Origin: Costus lasius
Taxonomy: Eukaryota > Streptophyta > Magnoliopsida > Zingiberales > Costaceae
DNA: 64,000 nucleotides
Direction of reading: 5' to 3'
Assembly: GCA_027563935.2 (NCBI GenBank)
Contig: CM050449.1
Span: forward strand, 44,242,507-44,306,506
This document shows positions 45,101 to 56,172 of the stretch, piece after piece. Made by a program: the position numbers and the translations under genes. The stretch's first letter is position 1. Each line of letters opens with the position of its first letter. The notes beneath the pieces were generated by a model, which was not told where the DNA came from, did no database searches, and saw only the letters and a list, made by a program, of their open reading frames with translations.

Positions 45101-45284
45101 TCAAAGATCCAAACACATACTCAGAAGATTTCACCTGATCAGAGAGATCATTGACAGAGGTGATGTCAAGATTAGTAGAGTAGACACAGAGAACAATCTG
45201 GTAGACCCATTGACCAAGGCTTTGGCGCAGCAGAAGCATGATGGTCACGCTAGAGATATGGGGTTGAGATTCCTCAACTTCTAG
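42127..45284 (+). pseudogene. B pol: protease, integrase, RT, RNase H with one frameshift
   Basis: Open from after the knuckle stop through retropepsin (WVLDTACGAHI), integrase zinc site (WHCRLAHIN, DTCEPC), integrase core (HTDVCGPF, SDRGGEY, GVSERRNR), RT (YVDDILLIGND) and into the thumb. Near 44582 one base is missing relative to F and A (GCGAGAGG where F has GCTGAGAGG), shifting the frame. The second open segment, about 44583-45284, completes RNase H (ADSTTEAEYVA, ending GLRFLNF). All catalytic motifs are preserved, so damage is limited to one stop, one deletion and the A insertion. Confidence 0.93.
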
Positions 45285-45290
45285 GTCTTA

Positions 45291-45305
45291 GTGCAAGTGG
45301 GAGAT
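45291..45305 (+). other. B polypurine tract
   Basis: GTGCAAGTGGGAGAT immediately before the 3' LTR. Confidence 0.9.
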
Positions 45306-46140
45306 TGTTGGTGTATATGCCCTAGGACCTAGTTTTGGTCAACTTATGTACTACTTGACATTGATATTTATATATCATTCTGGCATTGTCGTTATCATTG
45401 TTTGTCTACACCTGCGATTGTGTACTTACATGATAATGTCCCTGGAGACAGATTAGATCTGTGCTCAAATAATTGTCCCCAGTCGATGTACCTGAGTGGA
45501 TATGGGACAGCTCTAGTACTTGAGAGACTGGTATGTGGGCTGGTTACGCACGTGGTGCTAACGCAGACACATGGGTATATCATTGGAGGATATATTGGAT
45601 AGACCCGCTATGAGGCTATGACTTGTTATCATGAGTTATCCTCATAAGTGACAAGAGATGCATTGATCCCTTGACTTGAGGTCATTGATCATTCTATATG
45701 GTTAGGGACTTGCTTTGATGCAACCTAACACCTTGTCGTAGTTGGGAGGTCATAACGGTTGTGATTGAGCATGTCACGACCCATATGAGAAGGTCAATGG
45801 ACAGACATAGGATTTGCCCCTTCCTTAGGGAAGTATGATATCCATGGAGCTCCTCTATGGTTATATGACTGAGAGTGTATGGCCATACCCAGGTGAGAAC
45901 CTGTTTTAATCATAGCCATGTAATTGGATGAAAACAAGTGGTGACACACTTGTCCAATCGGATATCAGTTCGGCAAAGAGACTGTAATGCATCTGTACCT
46001 AGTTGCGATGATGGGGATGTCGATGTTGATATCCATTCCAATGACCTGGGTAGCAGCGATGCGCTGCTAGGTGCCACTCACTGCTTGTGATGACCTTTGG
46101 TCAGCACTGCCAGCGTCAGAGGAACCTACAGGGTCGCACA
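45306..46140 (+). repeat. B 3' LTR, piece 1 (before C)
   Basis: First 835 bp of the LTR, starting TGTTGGTGTATATG, ending at GCACA (46136-46140), the target site of C. Confidence 0.94.
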
Positions 46141-47070
46141 TATAACATCCCTCAGAATCACACCCCACACGCATACAAGTAAAATACGGGGTTTTTAAAA
46201 ATTTTTACTCTTCCATTAAAACACAAGAAGAAAGCGGCATCGAAGGACATTACTACGGAACTGAAAACCGCAAAGAACTGAGTAGGATCAATTACTAGGA
46301 AATAGAAATCCGGAAATCCAGAAGAAAACAAAATCCGGCAGCAAGTATACTAAATTACTGCTGCACAGACCCATATATCCTGGAACAAAACAGATGTCCA
46401 CACTACACATATGTGGAGAACACAAATTTTAGAAATATTGCAGAAACTGATTATTCAGATACCAAATACAATAATAACTCGGTTACACATTTCAGAATAA
46501 GAACAATTGTATTTTCATGACTCCAAAACTCGTATCCAACAATAAAACGAGACAACTATAATATAATATCCTGAAAACAGGCATAAGCCCTCAGGAGATA
46601 AAATGTGTCATATAAGTAAGTTAGGCACGCAGGCCTGATAAATCTTTAGAAGACAACTCTTAGAAATTATATGAAACATTAGCAAGCATTATAACAAATT
46701 AAGTAGCTGTAGCAATCACTGTCCTGACGTCTCACCTGAAAATATTTAAACAACGGGGGTGAGCTAAAAAGCTCAGTGAGTAAAAGACACTAAAAGTCAT
46801 CCATAGTACACATCAACAATATCATGCTTGCAGATAAGACACTTAACATGCACACTCATATCAGAAACAAAACATAATCAAATACAGACACTTATAACAA
46901 TAGGCATCAAGCATGAAGTAGGATATAAGTATACCAACCCATTCCAACTAATCACACCGCCCAACACCTCTATACGACAGATCGAAACAGAACTACAGAA
47001 ATCAGAACTGACAGACAGAAAGTCAGAATTTTCAGAATCCAAACAGATAGTCTACATTAGAAACAGAAAG

Positions 47071-47124
47071 GCCACAGAAGGCCTGAAGACCACAGAAGGT
47101 CTGATGACCACAGAAGGTCTGACC
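47071..47124. repeat. 18-bp tandem repeat, three units (four in the other C LTR)
   Basis: Units ACCACAGAAGGTCTGATG-like at 47071-47088, 47089-47106 and 47107-47124. The 5' LTR has four (56840-56911), explaining most of the 17-bp LTR length difference. Confidence 0.92.
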
Positions 47125-47170
47125 CCACCTCTGCCGAGGACGAGACATGCATGCATATCAGAAACAGAAT

Positions 47171-47300
47171 GGTAGAGGAGGTATCAGTGGGTGACCCCCG
47201 TCTTGTCAGGACGTGGCACTCTGGCCTCCAATACTGGTAGAGGAGGTATCAGTGGGTGGCCCCCGTCTTGTCAGGACGTGGCACTCTGGCCTCCAATACC
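47171..47300. repeat. 65-bp direct duplication in C LTR
   Basis: 47171-47235 and 47236-47300 nearly identical; repeated at 56958-57022 and 57023-57087 in the 5' LTR, so it predates insertion. Confidence 0.92.
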
Positions 47301-49280
47301 CAGAACAGAACATAAATAGTGGAGGGAGAATGGAAGGTGAGACCAGCTCACATCTACCCTTCACTAGTGTCTCAAGGGTCGTAGTAGACTATCAGCACCA
47401 TTGCAGCGCCACAAAAGGAGGGTAAGGACACGGAAGAGTGCTACACTAGGGCATAATTTTTACAGAACAGGTCATGCTGAAACGGAGGAGTAGGACTAAC
47501 TACTACTCAATTCTCACATCATGCCCAAAGTGTCTCACAAACCAGAAAATGACACACCCCAATATCCAGTCCTTAACAAAATCATAATTTGCAGAAAATC
47601 AAAGCTGAACACACTTCATAATTTTTACCATCAACCAGAAGTGATATATGAGTGAATTCCTTGAATTCCTTTGATTTCATGCAACTATCCTTAATTCATG
47701 TCAAACCATTCTATGTTCTCACAAAGGTTATAACACATTCAAAGTTTCAAAAAATTCACAACATATGTACAGAATAGAAATTTTTCACATAACAAACAAT
47801 TAAACAAGCCTAGGAATTATAGGAAAATATATACAGATATTCATTGTAATATTCTTCCCCAAAATTCCTAAAAAAACGTGAGTCAAAAGGAATCACCGCA
47901 AGGGCAAAATTTTTAGAATCCTTGCAGAACATACAAATTTCATGAAAATAATTTCAGTCCCCCACTACAGATAATTTTAATTGCACGTTTGTGAAGGAAA
48001 ATGACAAAAGCCCCAAAATTGGCCCGAACCATGATTTTCGAAAATTCCTAAGTTCTTAGTTAAATCCTCAAATTTTGTTTTCTCTATAATTTCTCATCAA
48101 GCAAATAATTTTAGAAGAACTACAGATCACAATTTAAGAGATTAAACCATACAGGATAAATTTTTCTCACAAAGGAATATTCGTCCGGCATAGGTAAATT
48201 TCGAATTTCACATATGCATAAGTAAGTAATCTAAAATAGGCAATATGATATTCACAATGAAGCTATTTGAATCTACTTTCCAATAGAACTGAATCCGTCG
48301 GATTTGGAGTTATAACTGGGGAGGTATGGGTGTTCGAACATAGAAAGGTCGGGATTTCAGAATTCCAGAAAACAGATTCGTATATCATAATTGCGACACA
48401 TATTTCAGATCCAATAACTAACAGAAAATAGGCGACATGGTAGTAAAAATGAATCTCTTTGAGTCTACTTTCTAATAAAACTGATTTGACAAGATTTTGG
48501 GCTATACCTAGGGAGATATGATGGTTCGAACACATAAAGGTCAAAATCCAGATTTCCAGAAAACTGATTTTGTACAGCTAGATTGCAATACAGATTGAAA
48601 TACGAATACAGCTCGGATATGGTCGATATCATATTCAAATAAAATCCAAATGTATCTAGTTTTGTACAAAATTTATTTCGTGCGATTTGGATCTATATGC
48701 CATGAGATATTGGGGTTATAGTACACAAAGGTCAGATTAGAGAATGCAGATTTCAGCAGAACAGGATTTTAAAACCCTATAAATATTTGAATTCGTCCCC
48801 ATAGAAACGAATATCATGAGATTCAAAACCCAAATCAAGCATAGAAGACACAAGAGACGTCAAAATTTGGTTCATACAGATAATCATTGCAAATAACGAA
48901 TTTTAATTGAATGATAATCTACAATTTAGCGGATTAGACTCCTTAGGATCGAATTACTCACCAGAAAAATCGTCCACAGAGAAAAACGCCAAGACAGAGG
49001 ATCGCCAGGAAATTCGTCCACCACCAGTCTGCCACCACCAGCGTCAGAAATTTCAGGAGGCGCCAAGCACAGTGAGGGGCGACAACCAAAGGCGGCTAGG
49101 GCATGAAAACACAAAAGTCGTGAGGGAGAGGAGCCCTCACGCAATTCCTCTTTTTCTCCCACCCCAAACGGATCCAAGACCCAATAACCCAGTTAACTTA
49201 AGTGAAAAAATTGGTTTTAAGGCTTACCTGGGCTTAACCACCCCGCGCCACTCCAATAACATCAGTGATATGCGCCACCA

Positions 49281-49336
49281 TGGTAGAAGGAATTCCAGGA
49301 GCAAAGAATCAAGGTTGAGGGTTCAAATCCCCAACC
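49281..49336 (+). other. tRNA-derived (SINE-like) A-box/B-box segment in C LTR
   Basis: TGGTAGAAGG (49281-49290) resembles an A box. GGTTCAAATCC (49320-49330), inside GGTTGA...CAACC (49313-49336), resembles a B box in a T-arm. Spacing of about 30 bp fits an internal Pol III promoter. It is antisense to C and conserved in the other LTR (T-arm 59099-59122). Confidence 0.45.
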
Positions 49337-49467
49337 AAAATAATTATTTTTGCCCTGTAGGAAAAATTCCTACACTTAGGCAAAAATCCCAAAATTTTAA
49401 CAGATAAAAATACAGAAACAGAATTTCTAACCTTAAATCATAATTCAGAAAAATCGAGGGCGTTACA

Positions 49468-49480
49468 TCCTCCCCCCCTT
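49468..49480 (-). other. C polypurine tract
   Basis: Minus-strand AAGGGGGGGAGGA against the 3' LTR. Confidence 0.88.
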
Positions 49481-49496
49481 ATAGAGCTTTAGTCTT

Positions 49497-52400
49497 CTAA
49501 AGCTGACCAAGCCCGTCACTGAACAGGTGAGGATGCTCCTTTCTCATATCTGCTTCAACCTCCCAAGAGGCTTCTTCAACAGACTGATTTCCCCAGATGA
49601 CTTTCACAAGTGGAATAACCTTATTTCTCAGCACTTTCTCTTTTCTATCTTCAATTCTGAGAGGTTTCACCACAAAAGTCATATTCTCTTCAAGCTGAAG
49701 AGGTTCCAACTCTAGAACATGAGAAGGATCAGAACAATATTTTCTGAGTGCAGATACATGGAACACATTATGGAGGTGTTCCAGTGATGGGGGCAGAGCA
49801 AGTCGGTATGCCACAGGTCCAACCCTCTCAATGATATCAAAGGGACCAATGTACCTGGGACTCAATTTTCCCCTCTTCCCAAATCTCATCACCCCTTTCA
49901 TAGGTGAGACCTTTAGGAAAACATGCTCTCCCACCAAAAACTCAAGAGGACGCCGCCTCACATCAGCATAACTCTTCTGTCTATCCTAAGCAATCTTCAT
50001 CTTTCTCTGAATTTCTCTGATCTTCTCAGTGGCTTCCTGAACAGCATCCGACCTTAGCACTGTTCTGTCCCCAGTTTCCTCCCAGCATATAGGTGTTCTG
50101 CATTTCCTCCCATATAGGGCCTCATATGGAGCCATCTGTATGCTAGAGTGAAAGCTATTGTTGTAGGTGAACTCTATCAGTGATAAGTCCAGATCCCACT
50201 CAACAGACCAGTCAACCACATAAGATCTCAGAAGATCCTCAAGTGTCTGAATAGTTCTCTCTGTCTGACCATCAGATTGAGGATGATATGCAGTGCTGAA
50301 ACTCAGATTAGTTCCCAAATCTTCCTGTAATTTCTTCCAAAACCTGGACAGAAATCGAGGATCACGGTCAGAGACAATGTCCAAGGGAACTCCATGCAAT
50401 CTGACAATCTCATCGATGTACAGTTTTGCTAACCGATCCAAACTGTAAGTCATTTTGATCGGTAAGAAGTGAGCTGACTTCGTGAGTCTGTCCACAATCA
50501 CCCATACGGCATCATGATTCCTTCTGGTATTGGGCAGTCCACACACAAAGTCCATACTGATATGCTCCCACTTCCACTGAGGAATAGGGAGAGACTGCAT
50601 CAAACCGCCCGGCCTCTGATGCTCAGCCTTCACGGTTTGGCAAGTCAAACATCTGGACACAAACAAATGCACATCCTTCTTCATACCATGCCACCAGAAA
50701 GTCTTTTTCAGATCCTGATACATCTTGGTACTACCAGGATGAACGGTATACTTAGTGCAATGGCTTTCCTTAAGAATTTCAATTCTCAACTCAGGGTCCT
50801 CAGGGACACAGACCCTTCCACGGAATCTGAGGAGACCATCATCCGACATACTGAAATTCTCAACCCAGTCTTGCTCAGACCTCTCTTTCCACCGTAAAAT
50901 ATCCGGATCTGACTGCTGCCCTGATCTCAATCTCTGCAGTAACTCTGACTGAACCCTGAGAGAAGCTAGAAGACCGCCTCTCTCACCCGGAGTCACACTC
51001 AGATGCATGTCACTGAACTCCTGCAATAGTCGCCACTCCTGGACTCGCAGTGCAGCTATCTGAGTCACAGGATACCGACTAAGAGCATCAGCCACCACAT
51101 TGGCTTTACCAGACTGATATTGGATGGTGAAGTCATAATCCTTTATCAATTCAAGCCATCGCCTCTGTCTCATATTCAGCTCTTTCTGAGTGAAGATATA
51201 CTTCAAGCTCTAGTGATCTGTAAAAAATTCAAATGTCTGTCCAAACAGATAGTGCCTCCAGATCTTCAAGGCAAAAACTACAGCTGCCAACTCCAGATCA
51301 TGAGTGGGGTAGTTTACCTCATAGTCTTTGAGTTGCCTTGAAGCATAAGCAACTACCTTTCCTTATTACATCAGTACAGCACCCAGACCCTTACCAGAGG
51401 CATCAGTGTACACAGTGAACTTCTCTCCATCGCAGGGAATGATGAGGATAGGAGCACTGGTCAGTCTCCTTTTCAGTTCTTGAAAACTAAACTCACAATC
51501 ATCAGACCACTCAAACTTCAAATTCTTTCTAGTTAGCTTAGTCAGAGGACCAGCCAGCTTGGAAAAACCCTCCACAAAGCGGCGGTAGTATCCAGCTAAG
51601 CCCAGAAAACTTCTGACCTCAGTCGCTGTAGTTGGTCTTCCCCAGTGAAGAATGGCCTCCACCTTCACTGGATCCACAGACACACCCTGGCCAGAAATAA
51701 TGTGCCCCAGAAAGCCAATCTGATATAGCCAGAACTCACATTTGCTGGCCTTAGCATACAGCTGCTTCAGCCGCAGAATCTCCAGCACCTTGCGCAAATC
51801 CTGAGAGTGATCTTGCGCATTCTTGGAGTAGATCAGAATATCATCAATGAAGACGACCACACATTTGTCCAGGAGCTCATGAAATACCCTGTTCATCAGA
51901 TCCATAAACACCGCAGGGGCATTTGTCAATCCAAAGGGCATAACAAGAAACTCATAGTGCCCATACCTGGTCCTGAATGCAATTTTAGGTACATCCACCT
52001 CCTGAACTCTCAGCTGATGATAGCCAGACCTCAGGTCAATTTTAGAGAATACAGTAGTACCTTGCAACTGATCAAAGAGATCATCAATACGGGGTAATGG
52101 GTACTTATTCCTAACAGTCACTTGATTGAGTTGACGGTAATCGATGCACATGCGCAAAGTACCATCCTTCTTCTTCACAAATAACACAGGTGCTCCCCAT
52201 GGAGAAACACTGGGTCGAATATACCCCTTCTCTAATAGTTCTTCCAGTTGCTTCTTCAGCTCCGTCAGTTCTGAAGTTGCCATCCTGTAAGGAGCTTTAG
52301 ATATCAGTGCCGTGCCTGGCAACAACTCGATACCAAACTCAACTTCTCTGCTGGGTGGTAACCCAGATAAATCATCAGAGAAGACGTCAGCAAACTCTCT

Positions 52401-54068
52401 TACCACAGGAATTTTAGCCAGATCCAAATCATACTCAGTCTGCACCTTGACATGCGCCAGATACCCCTTGCAGCCCTGGGCTAAAAGCTTCCTGGCCTGC
52501 AGATGAGATATCACCAAACGCTCCTGTTCTGAAATCCGGCCTTGGATAACTAGTTGCTGTCCATCACTTAGATGCAGAGTAATTAACTTTTCAAAACAAT
52601 CTAAAGTAGCATGATAGGCAAACAGCCAATCCATGCCCAGAATGATGTCATAGTCTTTCATAGGAAGACTAATCAAATCAATAGGTAAATCATATCCTTC
52701 AACCTTAATCAAACAGTCAGGATATGCTATATCTGTAGATACGGCCTCACCCATAGGTGTATGAACAGAAATACAGAAATCAAGTATCCTAGGCAACACA
52801 GGCAGACATAGTGCAAAACATGCAGACACAAAGGATAAATTGGCACCAGGATCAAAAAGAATGCGTGCCAAATAACTAAACACATAAAGTGTACCTTCTA
52901 CCACGGACTTCGAAGCCGAAGCATCCCTCTCCGCTATGGCATACACGCGAGTCTGCACCGTAGGCTTCTCACCCTGTCCTCTAGCATCCGGCATAGGACA
53001 GTCCTTAATCATATGCCCCACCTTACCACATCTGAAGCAAGCGCCAGTCTTCCTGTAGCACTCATTATCCTGATGTTTAGTGCTCCCACAGTGGGAACAC
53101 TTCTTGCCATTCTGAGGAACTGTGCTGGCTGGCTTCTGATAAGGTTTGTATCTGCCCTTATTGTCTTTCTTCTTATTCTTGAAATTCTTCTTATCCTTAC
53201 CACCCAGAGTGGGTGCGTAAGTCACAGAAGTAGGGGCGGATGCAGTGACTGGAATAGTATCAACAGCCATCTCAGCAATGCACCTCTCAGCAGTGCGAGC
53301 CCTGTCTACCACTTCAGCATAAGACTCCAAGTGTAGCATAGCTACCCTTGTCCTGATGTCTTTCCTCAAACCCCGCTGAAACTTCTTGGCTCTTCTTTCC
53401 TCGGTGTTGACTAAGTGAGGAGCATACCCCGACAACCGAGCGAATGTGGCCTCATACTGATCCACCTTCAGGTCACCCTGCTCAAGATGAATAAACTCCA
53501 CCTCGCGCTCCTCAGATAAGCTAGAGGGGAAAAACTTGGCATTGAACTTCATCATGAAGTACTGCCAATCAACAACTCCGGATTCAATTGCCGCCAGTCT
53601 GACGACTCCCTTCCACCAGTCTTCGGCATCTCCACGCAACATGAAGATAGACAAACATAGCTTGTCTGCATCATCACAGCGCAAAACCTGGAAAATCTTT
53701 TCCAGTGTCAAAAGCCAATCCTCAGCCGCTCTGGGCCCCGGACTACCATAAAATGCAGTCGGGTTCAGGTGCTGAAACTCTCGAACCAACCGAGCATATC
53801 GTTGATGTGCGCCATCACCCAGAGGAGAACCAGCGCCACCCACACAGTGTGTAGCCGGTTGTGACTGTGACTGAGACTATGTCTGCGACAGCCGCTGCAA
53901 TAACTGTTGCTGAACCTCCATGTGCTGCGCCTGCTGCTGCTGCATCATCTGAGTTTGCTGCTGGATGAATGCGTTCTATTGTTGCATCATAGCAGTCATA
54001 GCCTCCATGGCCTGCCTCAGATCAGACTGTTGATCACTGTTGCTACTGCTAGATCTTGGTCACACCAT
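49497..54068 (-). pseudogene. C gypsy Gag-Pol with chromodomain, seven nonsense codons, no frameshift
   Basis: One reading frame from ATG 54066-54068 to the stop at 49497. In order: Gln-rich Gag start; capsid domain ([18 protein letters not shown], about 53600-53780); zinc knuckles ([14 protein letters not shown] and [14 protein letters not shown], 52995-53105); retropepsin [12 protein letters not shown] (Pro where Ser/Thr is usual, 52815-52860); RT ([11 protein letters not shown], about 51820-51850); RNase H (about 51100-51450); integrase zinc finger and D,D,E core (about 50070-50760); C-terminal chromodomain (VPLVKV-like IPLVKVIWGNQSVEEASWE, about 49520-49590). Stops at 54060, 53976, 53877, 51366, 51363, 51210 and 49986 all share the frame. 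Each is consistent with C-to-T in a CAA, CAG or CGA codon. Dead as a protein source. Confidence 0.94.
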
Positions 54069-54202
54069 TTTGTTTTTACCTGCATCACATAACACGGTGG
54101 AATAACAACCAATATTCAATCACGGATCAGATCCTATCTTTGTTTCTAGCAATACACAAACAGAGTTTTCCTTCCCCGGAGTTTCTAATTGCTAGTAATA
54201 TT

Positions 54203-54214
54203 GCTCTGATACCA
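54203..54214 (-). other. C primer binding site
   Basis: Minus-strand TGGTATCAGAGC, initiator tRNA-Met type, two bases from the 5' LTR. Confidence 0.93.
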
Positions 54215-54216
54215 TC

Positions 54217-54479
54217 TGTAACATCCCTCAGAATCACACCCCACACGCATACAAGTAAAATACGGGGTTTTTAAAAATTTTTACTCTTCCATTAAAACAC
54301 AAGAAGAAAGCGGCATCGAAGGACATTACTACGGAACTGAAAACCGCACAGAACTGAGTAGGATCGATTACTAGGAAATAGAAATCCAGAAATCCAGAAG
54401 AAAACAAAATCCGGCAGCAAGTATACTAAATTACTGCTGCACAGACCCATATATCCTGGAACAAAACAGATGTCCACAC
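54217..54479 (-). repeat. C 5' LTR, piece 1
   Basis: TGTAACATCC start to the CACAC target site (54475-54479) of A2. Matches 46141-46403 of the other LTR. Confidence 0.94.
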
Positions 54480-56167
54480 TGAAAGTCCCCTAACTAAGGG
54501 GGCGAAACCCTATAGGAGGCGCATATGAAAAACTTTGATGCAGCGGAAGGGGTTTCAAGGATCTATGCATATAATATGTTCAACTTTAAATTCCAAAACG
54601 ATTCTCACCATTGCCATCGCTTAGATGGTGTCTTGGAAGGAAAGGCGCAAGTGCTCCTTCTCCAAAGGTGACGCACACAATTGGTGTCGCCTACTCTTCC
54701 TTGGTGCTCCTTGTGCTAGCAAGGTTCCAAGAAGTCGTTGTCGAATGGAAGGGGAGAGATCTCCTTTGCTTGGCGATTGCTTCCTTCTCCTTTCGTCAAT
54801 CTCTTCACCACACGAGAGTGCCCAACCGAATAACTCAAGTTGGCGACAAGAGAGGAGGAGAGGCGAGAGAGTAGAGCGCCTTAGGCGTGAACGTGAGTCA
54901 TGGTCACGTATGTGATCATGCTTTCTAAAAATAGAAAGCCACTCACTCACATGCGATCATGGGTTTACCCCAATCGCAAACTCCTCTCAATTTGAACCAT
55001 GCGCTCAACCAATGAGCTGGTTCAATTTGGTTTGGTTTAATAACCAAATAAACCAAGCAATCAGTCCAGACCACAATAAACCCTAAGGCTCTTGATCTGA
55101 CCGTCGATCTCTTGATGCTCCTGATCTCACTGATCTAGCATCCAATCTCTCGATCAAAGCTTACCGATCTCAAGCCCTAATCAATCAAACATGATCAGAC
55201 CAGATCTCACTTACAATCAGAGATTAAATCCCTTTAAACTGAACCTGAACAATTCAGTCCACACGATCTGACTTAAGTAAGCCATATCATCAAATTGTGC
55301 GACCCTGAGGGTTTCCTTTAAATGTCGGTAACGATAACTCACGTTATCACGATTAGTGAGGGGTATCTAGCAACACATCACTGTCTCCCGATATAAAGAA
55401 AAGAGTCTTCCAAGACTACACCCAAACCACAGCACAAGTGTGAATCAAACTCACAAGGCATGCATGTTTCCTTTGCCACTGGATGTTCTTATTGGACAAG
55501 CGTGTCAAGCTTGTAGCTCCAATATGATAAGTATGATTAGAACAGATGAACACAGTCACCTGGGTATGGCCATACACTTTCTCAATCATCTCATCCAGGG
55601 GGCCCCTTTAGAACATCACACTCCTTAAACAAGGAGACGACAATCCTATGTCTATCACTAGTGCCCTAACCTGACTCAAGCTCACCATCCAAGATAGTCT
55701 ATAATCATTATGTTTCAAATGGTATTGAACTAACTCAAAACAATGACAATCATCATTTAGAAACACAAGTGATCTCAAGTCAGAGGAAATGTGCCACTTG
55801 TCGCAATCAAGGATTATTCACATTGTGACAAACAATTGAATATCCTAGTAGGGTCTGTCCAGTACATCCAATGTACCCATGAGTCTACATCTTATTCCAT
55901 GCTCGAAGCATCCTATAAGATTAGAACACATATTAGTCTTAACCATATCAAGGCTGTCTCATGTTCACCAAGATATATCGACTAAGGACTTTATAGCATG
56001 TTAGCCCAGCTAAACAGCTTTGAGACATTATTCAGAAGTACAATTATTGCAGCAGACAATATAACAACCTGAATAACAACCATGCCTTTATAAACATAAG
56101 AGTTTATTACATGATACTGATACAATCCCAAGGCCTCAAACATTAGCCTTAAGGGCATACCCCAACA
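54480..56167 (-). mobile_element. A2: solo LTR of A family (1,688 bp)
   Basis: Lone LTR with ends TGAAAGTCCCC and CCCCAACA, flanked by CACAC (54475-54479 and 56168-56172). Removing it restores C's LTR exactly. No interior sequence, so it arose by recombination between two LTRs of one element. Closest to A1's LTR. GTATGGCCATAC at 55564-55575. Confidence 0.96.
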
Positions 56168-56172
56168 CACAC

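Larger units (their letters stand above)
46141..49467 (-). repeat. C 3' LTR (3,327 bp)
   Basis: Ends TATAACATCC and GGGCGTTACA on the plus strand. Includes 18-bp repeats (47071-47124, three copies), a 65-bp duplication (47171-47300) and a Pol III-like box pair (49281-49336). Mixed short ORFs are not supported. Confidence 0.95.

Noticed and set aside
48263..48544. 93-aa minus-strand ORF in C LTR, with counterpart at 58050
   Set aside because: LTR-internal, length differs between the two copies, no domain.
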